Source: Gemmatimonadales bacterium (GTDB lineage Bacteria > Gemmatimonadota > Gemmatimonadetes > Gemmatimonadales > GWC2-71-9). Taken from it: a DNA stretch of 64,000 nt. Where the stretch lies: assembly GCA_019637315.1 (NCBI GenBank), contig JAHBVU010000006.1, positions 124,001 to 188,000 of the forward strand, in the 5' to 3' direction. Below the pieces are notes generated by a model, which was not told the origin of the DNA, did no database searches, and saw only the letters and a program-made list of their open reading frames with translations. The position numbers were made by a program, and so were the translations under genes. Every line of letters begins with the position of its first letter. Position 1 is the first letter of the stretch. Below, piece by piece: positions 36,579 to 44,724 of this stretch.

Positions 36579-37549
36579 TGGGACACTCCTCCCTCGAGCA
36601 GTTTCGGCTCGCGCAGGGGCTGGAGGCCCGCCTCGATGGCGCCCCGACGCGACTCGAGCCAGGGCGGCAGGACCAGGCTCTCACCCAGCGACTCCAGCGG
36701 CTCATCGACCGTGAATCCAGGGCCATCGGTCGCAACCTCGAAGAGCGCCCCGCCCGGCTCCTTGAAGTAGATCGACTTGAACCAGAAACGGTCGATCACT
36801 TCCGTCGGCGACTGCCGAGTGTTCGCCACCCGCCGCTGAACCGCGACATGACTGTCGTCGTCAGGAACCCGCCAGGCAATGTGGTGCACACTGCCGCGCC
36901 CCCAGGCGCCACGGCGCTCATCCGGTCGCTCCGCAAGATCGAGCACCCGACCGGACCCGCCCGCACCGACGGCAAACCGCCGCCAGCCATCCTCGGTGCC
37001 GACCTCCTGAAAGCCCAATCCATCGGTCAGAAACTGGACCGATGGCTCCGCAGCCCGCACCAGGAGCCGTGCACCGTGCAGACCCAGCACCTGCCGATCG
37101 GCCGGGACCGGGCTCTCGGCCCACGGTGTGAACTCCCGGACATCGGCCGTTTCCACCAGTGCGAGGCTGAGGCCGTGCGGATCCTGAAAGGTGATCAGCG
37201 CCTCGCCGAACCGGGTAACCGGGCCGCTGATCGCGACGCCCGCGCGGGCCAGTCGCTCAGTCCAGTACGGCAGACTTCCCTTCGGAATGGCCAGCGCGAC
37301 TTCGATCGTCTGGCCCGCACCAGAGACGCCAGGCCCCATATCCGGCCAGGGGAAGAAGGTGAGATCCGTACCGGCGTGCGCCTCGCCGTCCGCGTAAAAC
37401 AGGTGGTAGGTCCCTGGTACGTCCTGGTTGACCGACTTCTTCACGAAGCGCATTCCCATCACGCCAACGTAGAAATCGAGATTCTCCTGGGGATCTCCCG
37501 CAATCACCGTGATGTGGTGCAGGCCGGTTACCGTGTCGTTGGTGGTCAT
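36575..37549 (-). CDS. Ring-cleaving dioxygenase, VOC family (MhqO/MhqE-like)
   Basis: A 324-residue protein with two vicinal-oxygen-chelate repeats. The first has GLHHITVIAGDPQENLDFY and a Glu ligand near LALVETAD; the second has VHHIAWRVPDDDSH and the Glu in GALFEVATDGPGF. The composition fits the ring-cleaving dioxygenases of the MhqA/E/O group that open hydroquinone-type rings. It is the first gene of a two-gene operon with the carboxylesterase. Its promoter region holds a MarR-type operator (37610-37623) lying between a -35 and a -10 box, with the MarR gene just upstream on the same strand. Confidence 0.9.
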   Translation of the reverse strand: MTTNDTVTGLHHITVIAGDPQENLDFYVGVMGMRFVKKSVNQDVPGTYHLFYADGEAHAGTDLTFFPWPDMGPGVSGAGQTIEVALAIPKGSLPYWTERLARAGVAISGPVTRFGEALITFQDPHGLSLALVETADVREFTPWAESPVPADRQVLGLHGARLLVRAAEPSVQFLTDGLGFQEVGTEDGWRRFAVGAGGSGRVLDLAERPDERRGAWGRGSVHHIAWRVPDDDSHVAVQRRVANTRQSPTEVIDRFWFKSIYFKEPGGALFEVATDGPGFTVDEPLESLGESLVLPPWLESRRGAIEAGLQPLREPKLLEGGVSQ

Positions 37550-37598
37550 ACTCTGGCTCCTTCACTCTGGGGCCGCGCACCCGACGCGGCGTTATCAC

Positions 37599-37626
37599 AA
37601 TATAAAGAATCTTAGAACTAAGACAA
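37599..37626 (-). promoter_or_regulatory. Promoter of the dioxygenase-esterase operon
   Basis: On the minus strand TTGTCT (37626-37621) is a -35 candidate, followed after 16 bp by TATATT (37604-37599), the -10 candidate, 50 bp before the dioxygenase ATG. The AT-rich block stands out in GC-rich DNA. The palindromic operator covers part of the -35 and the spacer, so a bound repressor would block polymerase. Confidence 0.6.
37610..37623. promoter_or_regulatory. MarR-type operator, copy 1
   Basis: Perfect palindrome TCTTAG-AA-CTAAGA inside a 19-nt sequence (AAGAATCTTAGAACTAAGA, 37605-37623) that recurs exactly at 38127-38145. It lies in the promoter of the dioxygenase operon. Confidence 0.75.
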
Positions 37627-37644
37627 TGGTCAGGTCAGAACCGG

Positions 37645-38112
37645 TCAGACCGGGTCGAGCGGCACCCCCAGCCGGCCGGCCGCATAGGTGCCCAGCGTCC
37701 GGAGCCGATCGGCCAGGGCGCGCTGTTCGGTCTCGCCGAGCCCTCGCATGGCCAGCTCGATGGTCTCGGCATGCTCGGCAAACACCGACTCGATCAGCCG
37801 GACCCCCGAAGCCGTCAGCGCCACGTAGCGGGCCCGCCGATCGTCGGGACACGGCTGGCGCTCGACCAGCCCTTTCCCCTCGAGCCGATCCACCACATAG
37901 GTGATTCCCCCGCTCGACACCAGGATCTTCCGCTGCAGCTCACCGAGCAGCAACGGGCCCTTGTGAAGCAGCGCCTCGAGCACCCCGAACTCCGGTAACG
38001 TCAGGTCATGCCGTGCCACCTGAATCCGAGCATGCTCCTCGATGGCCCGATGAGCCCGAGCCAGGACGACCCAGAGTTTGAGCGCGGTGTCCTGCCGACG
38101 AGGCCTGCCCAT
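37645..38112 (-). CDS. MarR-family transcriptional regulator (MhqR-like)
   Basis: A 155-residue winged-helix repressor. Seen: N-terminal dimerisation helix, LTLPEFGVLEALLHKGPLLLGELQ (helix entering the DNA-binding domain), KILVSSGGITYVVDRLEGKGLV (recognition helix), and the wing ERQPCPDDRRARYVALT. The TLPEFGVLEALLHKGPL stretch resembles MhqR/OhrR-type MarR proteins. There is one clear Cys (in PCPDDRR), in the wing, so a thiol-based sensing mechanism is possible but not shown. Two identical operators, one before its own gene and one before the dioxygenase-esterase operon, suggest autoregulation and repression of that operon. Confidence 0.9.
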   Translation of the reverse strand: MGRPRRQDTALKLWVVLARAHRAIEEHARIQVARHDLTLPEFGVLEALLHKGPLLLGELQRKILVSSGGITYVVDRLEGKGLVERQPCPDDRRARYVALTASGVRLIESVFAEHAETIELAMRGLGETEQRALADRLRTLGTYAAGRLGVPLDPV

Positions 38113-38130
38113 TTCAATCCCATCGTAAGA

Positions 38131-38146
38131 ATCTTAGAACTAAGAT
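38131..38146. promoter_or_regulatory. MarR-type operator, copy 2
   Basis: ATCTTAG-AA-CTAAGAT, perfect 7-nt arms, about 20-35 bp upstream of the marR ATG. It shares 19 identical bases with copy 1. It also lies in front of the divergent DUF4097 gene, which may be under the same control. Confidence 0.75.
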
Positions 38147-38276
38147 ATACCCACTCGTGGACAGCGCAAGGCCGTCCGGGTCAGGGGCACCTTCCGGGTC
38201 CAGCCCATCCGCCGATCCAACGCAGGAACCGGTTCAGGTATCGAACCTTCACCACCCTGAACACAGGCTCGGACAA

Positions 38277-39176
38277 ATGCATCGCACTATCCTGGTCGCC
38301 GCAGCTATCCTCATACCCGCCAATGCCTTGGCCCAGGTCGTCGGGCGCAACGAAAGCACCTTTGCCGTGGCACACCAGCTCAGCAGCGGCAACTGGGTCA
38401 GAATCGCTTCGCCCAACGGAACCATCCGCATCGTGCAGACCACCGGTTCAGAGGTTCGGATCCGCGCAGAAAAGACAGTCCGGCGCGGATCAATCGACGA
38501 TGTCGGCTTCGTGGTCAGGCGCACCGGCGATGGGGTCACGGTCTGCGCGGTCTACGAGGATGAAGCGGAGTGCGGCAATGACGGCAGCTATCGGAGTCGC
38601 AATCGGCGGTCATGGCCCAACTCTCCTCAGGTTCGGACCGACTTCACAGTCTCGATTCCGTCCAACGCCAGAGTCAAAGCCGGAAGCGGCAACGGCGATA
38701 TCACCATCGAGGGCGCGGGCCCGACCGTCCTGGCCTCGACCGGCAACGGCAACATCGACATCTCCAATACCGAGGGCGAAGTCGAGGCTCACAGCGGCAA
38801 CGGGCGGGTGACGATCACCTCGGCCAAAGGCGCCGTCGACGCATCGACAGGCAACGGCGCGATCCGAATCGCGACCGCCATGGGCCCGGTGGACGCGACC
38901 ACCGGCAACGGTTCCATTGACGTCACGATGGACCGGGTCCAGGGTTCACCCGACATGCGCTTCACCACCGGCAACGGACGAATCACGGTCCGCGTTCCCG
39001 AGGGCTTTGGCGCCGAGCTGGTGTCGAGCTCTGGAAGCGGGCGGGTGACCGTCGACCTGCCCCTCGAGGTGGTGGGCCGTGTCCGAAAATCCAGCGTTCG
39101 GGGCCGAATCGGCTCAGGAGGCGGGCGTCTCGTCCTCAGGACCGGCAACGGCAGCGTCAACGTAACCCGAGCCTGA
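38277..39176 (+). CDS. Exported DUF4097-type beta-repeat protein
   Basis: A 299-residue protein with a signal peptide (MHRTILVAAAILIPANALAQ). From about residue 50 it consists of short beta repeats. From about 135 each of roughly seven repeats of 16-24 residues begins with a (S/T)GNG or SGSG turn followed by an alternating strand: SGNGDITIEG, TGNGNIDISN, SGNGRVTITS, TGNGAIRIAT, TGNGSIDVTM, TGNGRITVRV, TGNGSVNVTR. This is the DUF4097 (putative adhesin) pattern and would fold as a right-handed solenoid. Two Cys near 85-95 may form a disulfide. Function is unknown; envelope stress or adhesion roles are guesses. It diverges from marR across the operator. Confidence 0.85.
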   Translation: MHRTILVAAAILIPANALAQVVGRNESTFAVAHQLSSGNWVRIASPNGTIRIVQTTGSEVRIRAEKTVRRGSIDDVGFVVRRTGDGVTVCAVYEDEAECGNDGSYRSRNRRSWPNSPQVRTDFTVSIPSNARVKAGSGNGDITIEGAGPTVLASTGNGNIDISNTEGEVEAHSGNGRVTITSAKGAVDASTGNGAIRIATAMGPVDATTGNGSIDVTMDRVQGSPDMRFTTGNGRITVRVPEGFGAELVSSSGSGRVTVDLPLEVVGRVRKSSVRGRIGSGGGRLVLRTGNGSVNVTRA

Positions 39177-39183
39177 CTGTCCC

Positions 39184-39213
39184 GGGGCGGGCCGACTAGG
39201 TCGGCTCCGCCCC
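39184..39213. terminator. Hairpin between convergent genes
   Basis: Arms GGGGCGGGCCGA (39184-39195) and its near complement at 39201-39213, with one bulged T and a 5-nt loop. No U-run follows on either strand, so termination strength is uncertain. It sits between the stops of the DUF4097 gene and the gene at 39225-40364. Confidence 0.5.
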
Positions 39214-39224
39214 AAAAGGGGCAC

Positions 39225-40364
39225 TCAACAACCGTTGGTGCCTGGATTCCTGTCGCGGGGATCGCGAGGCGGCAGGGATCCGTCGAGCCGAAGCTCGTAG
39301 CTGTCCTGAACCAGATTGCCCTCGTATCGAATCGACTGCCGGACGTGCGCCGGTCGAGTTCGCGCACTGATCAGACTGTACCAGTTGTTGGTCGCCTCGG
39401 TGTAGATCGGGCCGCAGCGCACCAATCGGACTGCAATTCCCTGCTCGTACACCACACCCAGCAGGTGTTCCCCTTTGGGGTGCAATCCCTGTTCATCGAA
39501 CGCGACCAACTTGACCTGCGTAGCTGTCCCACTGGCCCTGACCGAAAATTTTCGGCCAGCGTAAGCTACGTTGCCGCTCAGCATCATCGGATTGGGATCG
39601 CCCAGGGCCGACAGGTTGGCCGCGACCGGGGTCTCAGCATTCCAACTGATCTCAGTTGGCAGCTCCCGCAGCGTCTTCCAGTCGTAGAGCGGAGCGCCAC
39701 TCGCAGGAACCAGGAACTGAACCAGCATGACAGCGAGCCGCTGATGCGGAAGTACGGTGGACACAGGCGCACGAGTTTCTCCCGGCCCGCATTGTTCCGT
39801 GTAGGCCGCGAGCTGGTTGGGCTGGAGCGAAGGCAACTCATCGCCAAAGGTGAGGATGTATCCTGCCCCGGGGCGGCCCGGGCCGGGAGGCTGGATCGAG
39901 AGGAATCCCGCCTCGGCGCCCCCGGTAAGCCGATACCAGCGAGTTCCTCCAACACCCTCCCGGACCGGACAGCGCGCCAGCGCGGCCGCAATGCCCGCCT
40001 CGCGCAGTCCGAGCACCATCGCCGAGTCGCCGACTCCGCCCGATGCAGCTCGGACGAAGAGCGTCATAACCATGGTTCGCGCCCCGCTCGCCACCACCGC
40101 CAGCCGGGCGCCGTCGATCGTGACTGTGCCCTGCCGTGCGTAGCAGTCGCCATTGGGAAGGCAGTTCTGCAGTGAAGTCGGAGGTAAGGGCGCCCACGAA
40201 ACGCCGCTCAACCCCTCGATCCCGCGCCAATCAGCTGGCAGGCCGAGGCCCAGGTACTGTTTGAAGAGGCTGGCGAGCTGCGCGGCGGGCTGAGCACGAA
40301 GAGCAGGAGCTTGAAGCGAAACCACCAGGAACACCACAACGACACGGATCAATTGCCTGAGCAT
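39225..40364 (-). CDS. Exported protein with an internal duplication, function unknown
   Basis: A 379-residue protein with a signal peptide ending ALRAQ. I do not recognise the family. It has two copies of one unit, about residues 46-147 and 229-333. Both have Trp near the start and 11-12 residues later; a strand pair DGARLAVVASGARTMVMTLF versus AGRKFSVRASGTATQVKLVAF; GIAAALARCPV versus GIAVRLVRCGPI; and a closing TRWYRL versus NNWYSL. Each unit keeps one Cys in the ARC/VRC position. The two are divergent enough to be an old duplication. It is convergent with the DUF4097 gene; the next gene on its strand is 162 bp downstream... that is, to the right, a D-aminoacylase gene with its own terminator. 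Probably periplasmic or surface. Confidence 0.8.
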   Translation of the reverse strand: MLRQLIRVVVVFLVVSLQAPALRAQPAAQLASLFKQYLGLGLPADWRGIEGLSGVSWAPLPPTSLQNCLPNGDCYARQGTVTIDGARLAVVASGARTMVMTLFVRAASGGVGDSAMVLGLREAGIAAALARCPVREGVGGTRWYRLTGGAEAGFLSIQPPGPGRPGAGYILTFGDELPSLQPNQLAAYTEQCGPGETRAPVSTVLPHQRLAVMLVQFLVPASGAPLYDWKTLRELPTEISWNAETPVAANLSALGDPNPMMLSGNVAYAGRKFSVRASGTATQVKLVAFDEQGLHPKGEHLLGVVYEQGIAVRLVRCGPIYTEATNNWYSLISARTRPAHVRQSIRYEGNLVQDSYELRLDGSLPPRDPRDRNPGTNGC

Positions 40365-40474
40365 AGAGCCCTCGCCGAGTGAACGGTTACACCGTCTGGT
40401 GCAGTCGTGCCTCCTGATTACGTGAAATCCGACGCTCGGCCGTCACCTGGGGCCAAGCCCCGCCTCAAAGACAA

Positions 40475-40502
40475 GAGCCGGGCGGTGACCTCCGCCCGGC
40501 TC
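40475..40502 (-). terminator. Terminator after the D-aminoacylase lipoprotein gene
   Basis: An 11-bp perfect stem GAGCCGGGCGG/CCGCCCGGCTC with a 6-nt loop; on the minus strand it is followed by TTGTCTTTG. It lies 24 bp past the stop at 40527. Confidence 0.85.
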
Positions 40503-40526
40503 CAGTCTTCCCTGCAACGGCGCTCC

Positions 40527-42257
40527 CTACCGACTGCGCTGACGGTATCCGGGACCGTGCACGGCCCGACCCGGTTTGGCGCCAGTGTGCACCCCATCCC
40601 GCACCACCGCGACACCGTTCACGAAGACGTGGTTCATCCCGACGGACAGCTGGTGCGGATCTTCAAAGGTGGAACGATCCGCCACTGTGGCGGGGTCGAA
40701 GACGACGATGTCGGCGTACATCCCCGGCCGAAGCAAGCCGCGATCCGGTATCGAGAGGCGGGTGGCGACCGCGGACGACATCTTGCGGATGGCATCCTCG
40801 AGGCTGAGCACGCCCTCGTCGCGAACGTACTTGCCGAGAATCCGCGTATACGTACCGTAGGTGCGCGGGTGGGCCAGGCCGCTCGAGGAGTCCGGGTCCA
40901 TACCGCCGGCATCCGTGCCGAACTTCATCCAGGGCGCCTGCAGGCCAAGCCTGACGTTCTCTTCACTCATCATGAAGTAGATGGTCCCGATGCGCTGATC
41001 TTCCGACGCCAGCAGGTCCATGGCGGCCGTAACCCAGTCGGTCCCCATCTCCTTGGCGACTTCCGAGAGCCGCTCACCCGACCACTTTTTGTTCTCGTCC
41101 TTCCGGAAGCCGAGCACCAGCACGTTTTCCGGGGTCGAGAGCTCGCAGAGATTTTCCCAGTCCTTCATCCCGGGCGCGAGGATCTCGGCCCGGATCTTGG
41201 CTCGCTCGGCCGGATCCCGAAGCCGCTCGTACAGCTTGCCACCTTCCGAGGCGGATGGCGGCATGCAGGCGGAGAGACCGGTGCCACCCGCAATGTACGG
41301 ATACATATCGGCCTGAACATCGAGCCCTGCGCGGCGAGCAGAGTCGATCTTGGCGATCATCAGCGGCATCTTGTAGTGATTCCGCTTGCCCGCGGCCTTG
41401 AGGTGGTAGATCTCGACGGGCACACCCGCCTCTTTGCCGATCCGGATCGCCTCGTCGATGCCCTCGAGCACCTGGTCCGCTTCCGACCGCATATGGGTGA
41501 TGTACACGCCACCGTATGGCGCCATCGCCTTACTGATCTCGATCAACTCCTCGGTCGAGGCAAAATTGCCCGGCGGATAGATCAGAGCCGACGCAATCCC
41601 GAAGGCTCCGTCTTCCATGGCCCACCGCACCGCCTTGCGCATCGAGTCGAGCGCCGCGGCATCGGGCGCCCCCATCGCTTCGCCCATACCGTAGACGCGA
41701 ATGGTGGTCGCACCGACGAAGGACCCGACATTGGCGGACGGGCCGTTGGCGACCATGGCGTCGAGCCAGCGACCGAAGCCACCCTCACCCTGGAACGATT
41801 CCGAGAGTTTCTGGAGTTCGGGATCCGTAATGTCGGCGCCGGCCAGGGTCTTGGCGTTGGCCGGCGCGTTGGTCGAACCCTCGCCCATGATTTCGGTCGT
41901 GATGCCCTGCGTCACCTTGCTGACGATCCGTCCATCGCCGCGGAGCAATGGGCCACGGGAATGGCTCTGGATATCGATGAAGCCTGGCGCCACCACCATG
42001 CCGCGCGCATCGAGGCGGTTGGTCGCGTTGGCATCGGCCAGCGCACCGGCCGGTACGATGCGGGCAATCCGGTCGCCCCGAATGGCAACATCGCCATAGA
42101 ACCACGCGGCGCCGGTACCGTCGACGACTCGGCCCCCTTCGATGATCAGGTCATAGTTGCCACCGCGGGTCTCGGCGGGCTTCCCGGGCGGTTGACAGGC
42201 CGTGACCGCGAGCAGCGCGACCAGGGACGGTACCACGGAGGTGCGAAAGGTGGACAT
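40527..42257 (-). CDS. D-aminoacylase family amidohydrolase, lipoprotein
   Basis: A 576-residue N-acyl-D-amino-acid deacylase-like protein. The ATG at 42257 gives a lipoprotein signal with lipobox VTAC (VALLAVTAC), so the enzyme is probably membrane-anchored. Then: DLIIEGGRVVDGTGAAW, APGFIDIQSHSRGPLL (usual HxH reads QSH), GITTEIMGEG, GVYITHMRSEAD (His), EIYHLKAAG (His), ADMYPYIAGGT, and FGTDAG with LAHPRTYGTY. It is clearly paralogous to the enzyme at 28226-29857 but longer and lipidated. It would free D-amino acids from N-acyl-D-amino acids; specificity is unknown. A terminator follows its stop. Confidence 0.88.
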   Translation of the reverse strand: MSTFRTSVVPSLVALLAVTACQPPGKPAETRGGNYDLIIEGGRVVDGTGAAWFYGDVAIRGDRIARIVPAGALADANATNRLDARGMVVAPGFIDIQSHSRGPLLRGDGRIVSKVTQGITTEIMGEGSTNAPANAKTLAGADITDPELQKLSESFQGEGGFGRWLDAMVANGPSANVGSFVGATTIRVYGMGEAMGAPDAAALDSMRKAVRWAMEDGAFGIASALIYPPGNFASTEELIEISKAMAPYGGVYITHMRSEADQVLEGIDEAIRIGKEAGVPVEIYHLKAAGKRNHYKMPLMIAKIDSARRAGLDVQADMYPYIAGGTGLSACMPPSASEGGKLYERLRDPAERAKIRAEILAPGMKDWENLCELSTPENVLVLGFRKDENKKWSGERLSEVAKEMGTDWVTAAMDLLASEDQRIGTIYFMMSEENVRLGLQAPWMKFGTDAGGMDPDSSSGLAHPRTYGTYTRILGKYVRDEGVLSLEDAIRKMSSAVATRLSIPDRGLLRPGMYADIVVFDPATVADRSTFEDPHQLSVGMNHVFVNGVAVVRDGVHTGAKPGRAVHGPGYRQRSR

Positions 42258-42359
42258 CGAGCGGAGACTCCGGGGATGTAGGATGACGTGGGAGACGATC
42301 GGACGGATTGCATCCGTATCGGTATCCAATTTACCCCGATGTGCCGCCAGCACCACCGC

Positions 42360-43064
42360 TCAGCGTTTCGAGCGCTGCGACCGCCGTCCCGGCCGCAGAC
42401 GGACGGCGCCCCGACGGTGCCCGGGAACGATTCCAAGGTAACGGGTCAGCGTGAGAGTCAGCTCTTCGGCAAGGTCCTCGTCGGACGGCGCCGGACGACC
42501 ATCGAGCTGCTCGGCAAAGACGATATGCTCCCGAACCGTGTGCCAGAGCAGATGGAGGGCAAATCGGACTGCCCGCTCCGGGTTCGGGTGATCTATCGTG
42601 GTACGCTGCGCCAGGAGCAACGTCGTGATCCGGTCAGCAATCTGCCGATTTAGCGCTTCTCTGGCCTGCTGCAACGGGCCGCGGGCGCCCTGCTGCCTCG
42701 TATAGCCGAGCACGGCACCCAGCAAGGTCCGCCCCTTGCGATGCCAGCGCACCGTATTGGTCACCAGGGTAGCGACGATCGCGGCGGCGTCTACCCCTTG
42801 CCATGCGACCGGATCGAAAAAGCGATCGATCTCTGCAGCGCGTTCGTCGGCAACGCGAAGGCAGACCGCCTCGAGGAAGGCCTCACGACTCGCAAACCGC
42901 GCATAGAAGGACCCGACCGAGGTCCGGGCCCTCGTCAGCACCTCGGCCAGGACGACGCCTTCGAATCCACGCTCCGCAGCAACCGCCTTCCCCGCCTCGA
43001 GCAAGCGATTCAGCGTGTCTCGGCTGCGGTCCTGTCGAGGCGCACGACGTGCGGCGACTGCCAC
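42360..43064 (-). CDS. TetR/AcrR-family transcriptional regulator
   Basis: A 234-residue regulator. N-terminal helix-turn-helix: TLNRLLEAGKAVAAERGFEGVVLAEVLTRARTSVGSFYARFASREAFLEAV, a typical TetR domain of about 50 residues. The ligand-binding helices that follow are not assignable, and the C-terminus is Arg-rich (about 20 residues). It starts 6 bp after the stop of the aminomutase-like gene, so the two form an operon. A perfect 22-bp palindrome in the promoter of that operon (44469-44490) is the likely binding site, giving negative autoregulation. Confidence 0.9.
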   Translation of the reverse strand: MAVAARRAPRQDRSRDTLNRLLEAGKAVAAERGFEGVVLAEVLTRARTSVGSFYARFASREAFLEAVCLRVADERAAEIDRFFDPVAWQGVDAAAIVATLVTNTVRWHRKGRTLLGAVLGYTRQQGARGPLQQAREALNRQIADRITTLLLAQRTTIDHPNPERAVRFALHLLWHTVREHIVFAEQLDGRPAPSDEDLAEELTLTLTRYLGIVPGHRRGAVRLRPGRRSQRSKR

Positions 43065-43070
43065 CCTGCT

Positions 43071-44408
43071 TCAGGCCGCCCGATCGATGCCTGGCCGGAT
43101 CCGGTCGATCGCCTGCCCGAAGGCGTCGGCGAACGCGGCCGTCTCCGATTCGGTCATCGGGGTCGAGAGCACGTACATCTGCCGGGAGGGGGTGTAGATC
43201 CCGGCATCGAGCAAGGCCCAGTGCATCAGTCGACCGAGCCGCTGATCGGCCGCCGCGGCATCGGCCGAGGTGCGCACCTGGCTGACGCCCAGATGGAGCT
43301 TCATGATCGAGCCGAGGCCCGTCACGGTGGCGGGGAGGCCGGCGCGATCGCAGCTGGTCTGGAGCGTTGCGCGGAGCGCGTCGCCCAGAGCGTTGAGGCG
43401 ACGAATGCCATCGGCATCGAGCGCCTCCAGGGTGGCGAGGCCCGCCGCCATGGTCAGCGGGTTGCCGTTGTAGGTGCCGGACTGTGCGAAGCTGACGGGC
43501 TTGGTCGGGTCGCCCGTTGCCATCAGATCGGCGCGGCCACCGTAGGCCCCCACCGGCAGACCGCCTCCGATCACCTTTCCGAACGCCGTCAGATCAGGGC
43601 GAACGCCGAAATACTCCTGCCCGCCCCCCGGCGCGAATCGGAAGCTCACGACTTCGTCGAAGATCAGCACGACACCATACTCACGGGTTGCCTCGCGCAG
43701 TCCCTCGAGAAAGTCCCGATCGGCGGGAATGCCTCCTCCGGCGCCGGTAAACGGCTCCACGATCACGGCCGCCAGCTCGTTGCGGTGCTCGCGCAAGAGA
43801 TCGAGGGTGGCCGGCAGGTCGTTGAAGCGCCCCACCACGACCTCGCTCCGCACGCCCGGCGTCAGTCCGAGTTCGAGGCCGCCTCGATACGGCGCGTCCA
43901 CCCCGACCTGGACGCTGTCGTGCGCACCATGATAGGCGCCCTCCATCTTGAGAATCTTGGCGCGACCGGTGTAGGCGCGAGCCGTGCGGATTGCGCCGAG
44001 CGTTGCCTCGGTACCGGAGTTGCAGAAGCGGAGCAACTCGATCGAGGGAAAGCGCCGCTGAATCAGCTCGGCAAGGCGCAGCTGCAGCTCGCACGCTCCG
44101 CCGTACGCGGTGCCGAGCGCCGCCTGCGCCTGGATGGCCGCAGTCGTCGCCGGGTGGGCGTGACCGTGGATCAGCGAGGTGAAGTTGTTGAGAAAGTCGA
44201 GATAGCCGTTGCCGTCTTCGTCAAAGACTCGGCAACCGACTCCTTTGGCCAGGAACAGGGGGTACGGCAGGAAGAACGAGGAACTTCTGGTATCGCCGCC
44301 CGGCAGTCGGGCGAGCGCCTGCTGGTACAGGGCGCGGGAACGCGGGGTTCGCGCCTGGTAGGCCGATAGCAGCTCCGTTTCCACTGCTGCGAGCGACGGC
44401 TCCGTCAT
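43071..44408 (-). CDS. Class III aminotransferase / glutamate-1-semialdehyde aminomutase-like
   Basis: A 445-residue PLP enzyme of the HemL-like group. Seen: LPGGDTRSSSFFLPYP and an acidic N-terminal VFDEDGNGYLDFLNNFTSLIHGHAHP, FCNSGTEATLGAIRTAR, MEGAYHGAHDSV, VIVEPFTGAGGGIP, LIFDEVVSFR (Asp binding the pyridine N), TAFGKVIGGGLPVGAYGG (Schiff-base Lys), and SGTYNGNPLTMAAG. It differs from true HemL in the substrate-loop regions, so it is more likely an aminotransferase or aminomutase of another substrate. The ATG at 44408 follows AAGGAGC. First gene of an operon with the TetR regulator; the promoter region carries a 22-bp palindrome. Confidence 0.88.
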   Translation of the reverse strand: MTEPSLAAVETELLSAYQARTPRSRALYQQALARLPGGDTRSSSFFLPYPLFLAKGVGCRVFDEDGNGYLDFLNNFTSLIHGHAHPATTAAIQAQAALGTAYGGACELQLRLAELIQRRFPSIELLRFCNSGTEATLGAIRTARAYTGRAKILKMEGAYHGAHDSVQVGVDAPYRGGLELGLTPGVRSEVVVGRFNDLPATLDLLREHRNELAAVIVEPFTGAGGGIPADRDFLEGLREATREYGVVLIFDEVVSFRFAPGGGQEYFGVRPDLTAFGKVIGGGLPVGAYGGRADLMATGDPTKPVSFAQSGTYNGNPLTMAAGLATLEALDADGIRRLNALGDALRATLQTSCDRAGLPATVTGLGSIMKLHLGVSQVRTSADAAAADQRLGRLMHWALLDAGIYTPSRQMYVLSTPMTESETAAFADAFGQAIDRIRPGIDRAA

Positions 44409-44468
44409 CCATGCTCCTTGAAGTGGGTCCCGCTCGGGGGCGTTCTCTCGCGAACCCCTCCGATCGTG

Positions 44469-44490
44469 AAATAGAATCTAGATTCTATTT
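44469..44490. promoter_or_regulatory. Perfect 22-bp palindrome, probable TetR operator
   Basis: Left half AAATAGAATCT followed directly by its exact reverse complement, a fully AT-rich site in GC-rich DNA. It lies 61 bp upstream of the aminomutase-like ATG. TetR regulators often bind such palindromes, and a tetR gene is in this operon. The remaining 44409-44724 interval shows no gene. Confidence 0.75.
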
Positions 44491-44724
44491 TTATCGCGCG
44501 CCAGACAGAGTCAGGTACGACGCAGCAGTCCGATCGCGAGGGCCCGGGTGTGGCCGGCAACGCCGCAGCGGGGAGGTAGCCATGGCGCCGACAGCCGTGT
44601 CCGTGGTTTTCAGCAACAGCCGCGGGTCGTCCCGAATGCCAACCCTCGCTAGCCTCCGCCTCCCTGCGATGATACCCTTGGGGCGTAGCCTGCTTCACCA
44701 ACCCGGAAGCCCAGGACGAGAACG

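Noticed and set aside
40407-42281. A 624-codon open frame opposite the D-aminoacylase gene
   Set aside because: Shadow of a recognised enzyme; no ribosome site or homology. The same holds for the long frames at 42741-44369, 54071-55477 and 4562-5725.
43071-44408. Calling the PLP enzyme HemL
   Set aside because: Family fold fits, but no haem genes are nearby, it is under a TetR regulator, and substrate-loop sequence differs from HemL.
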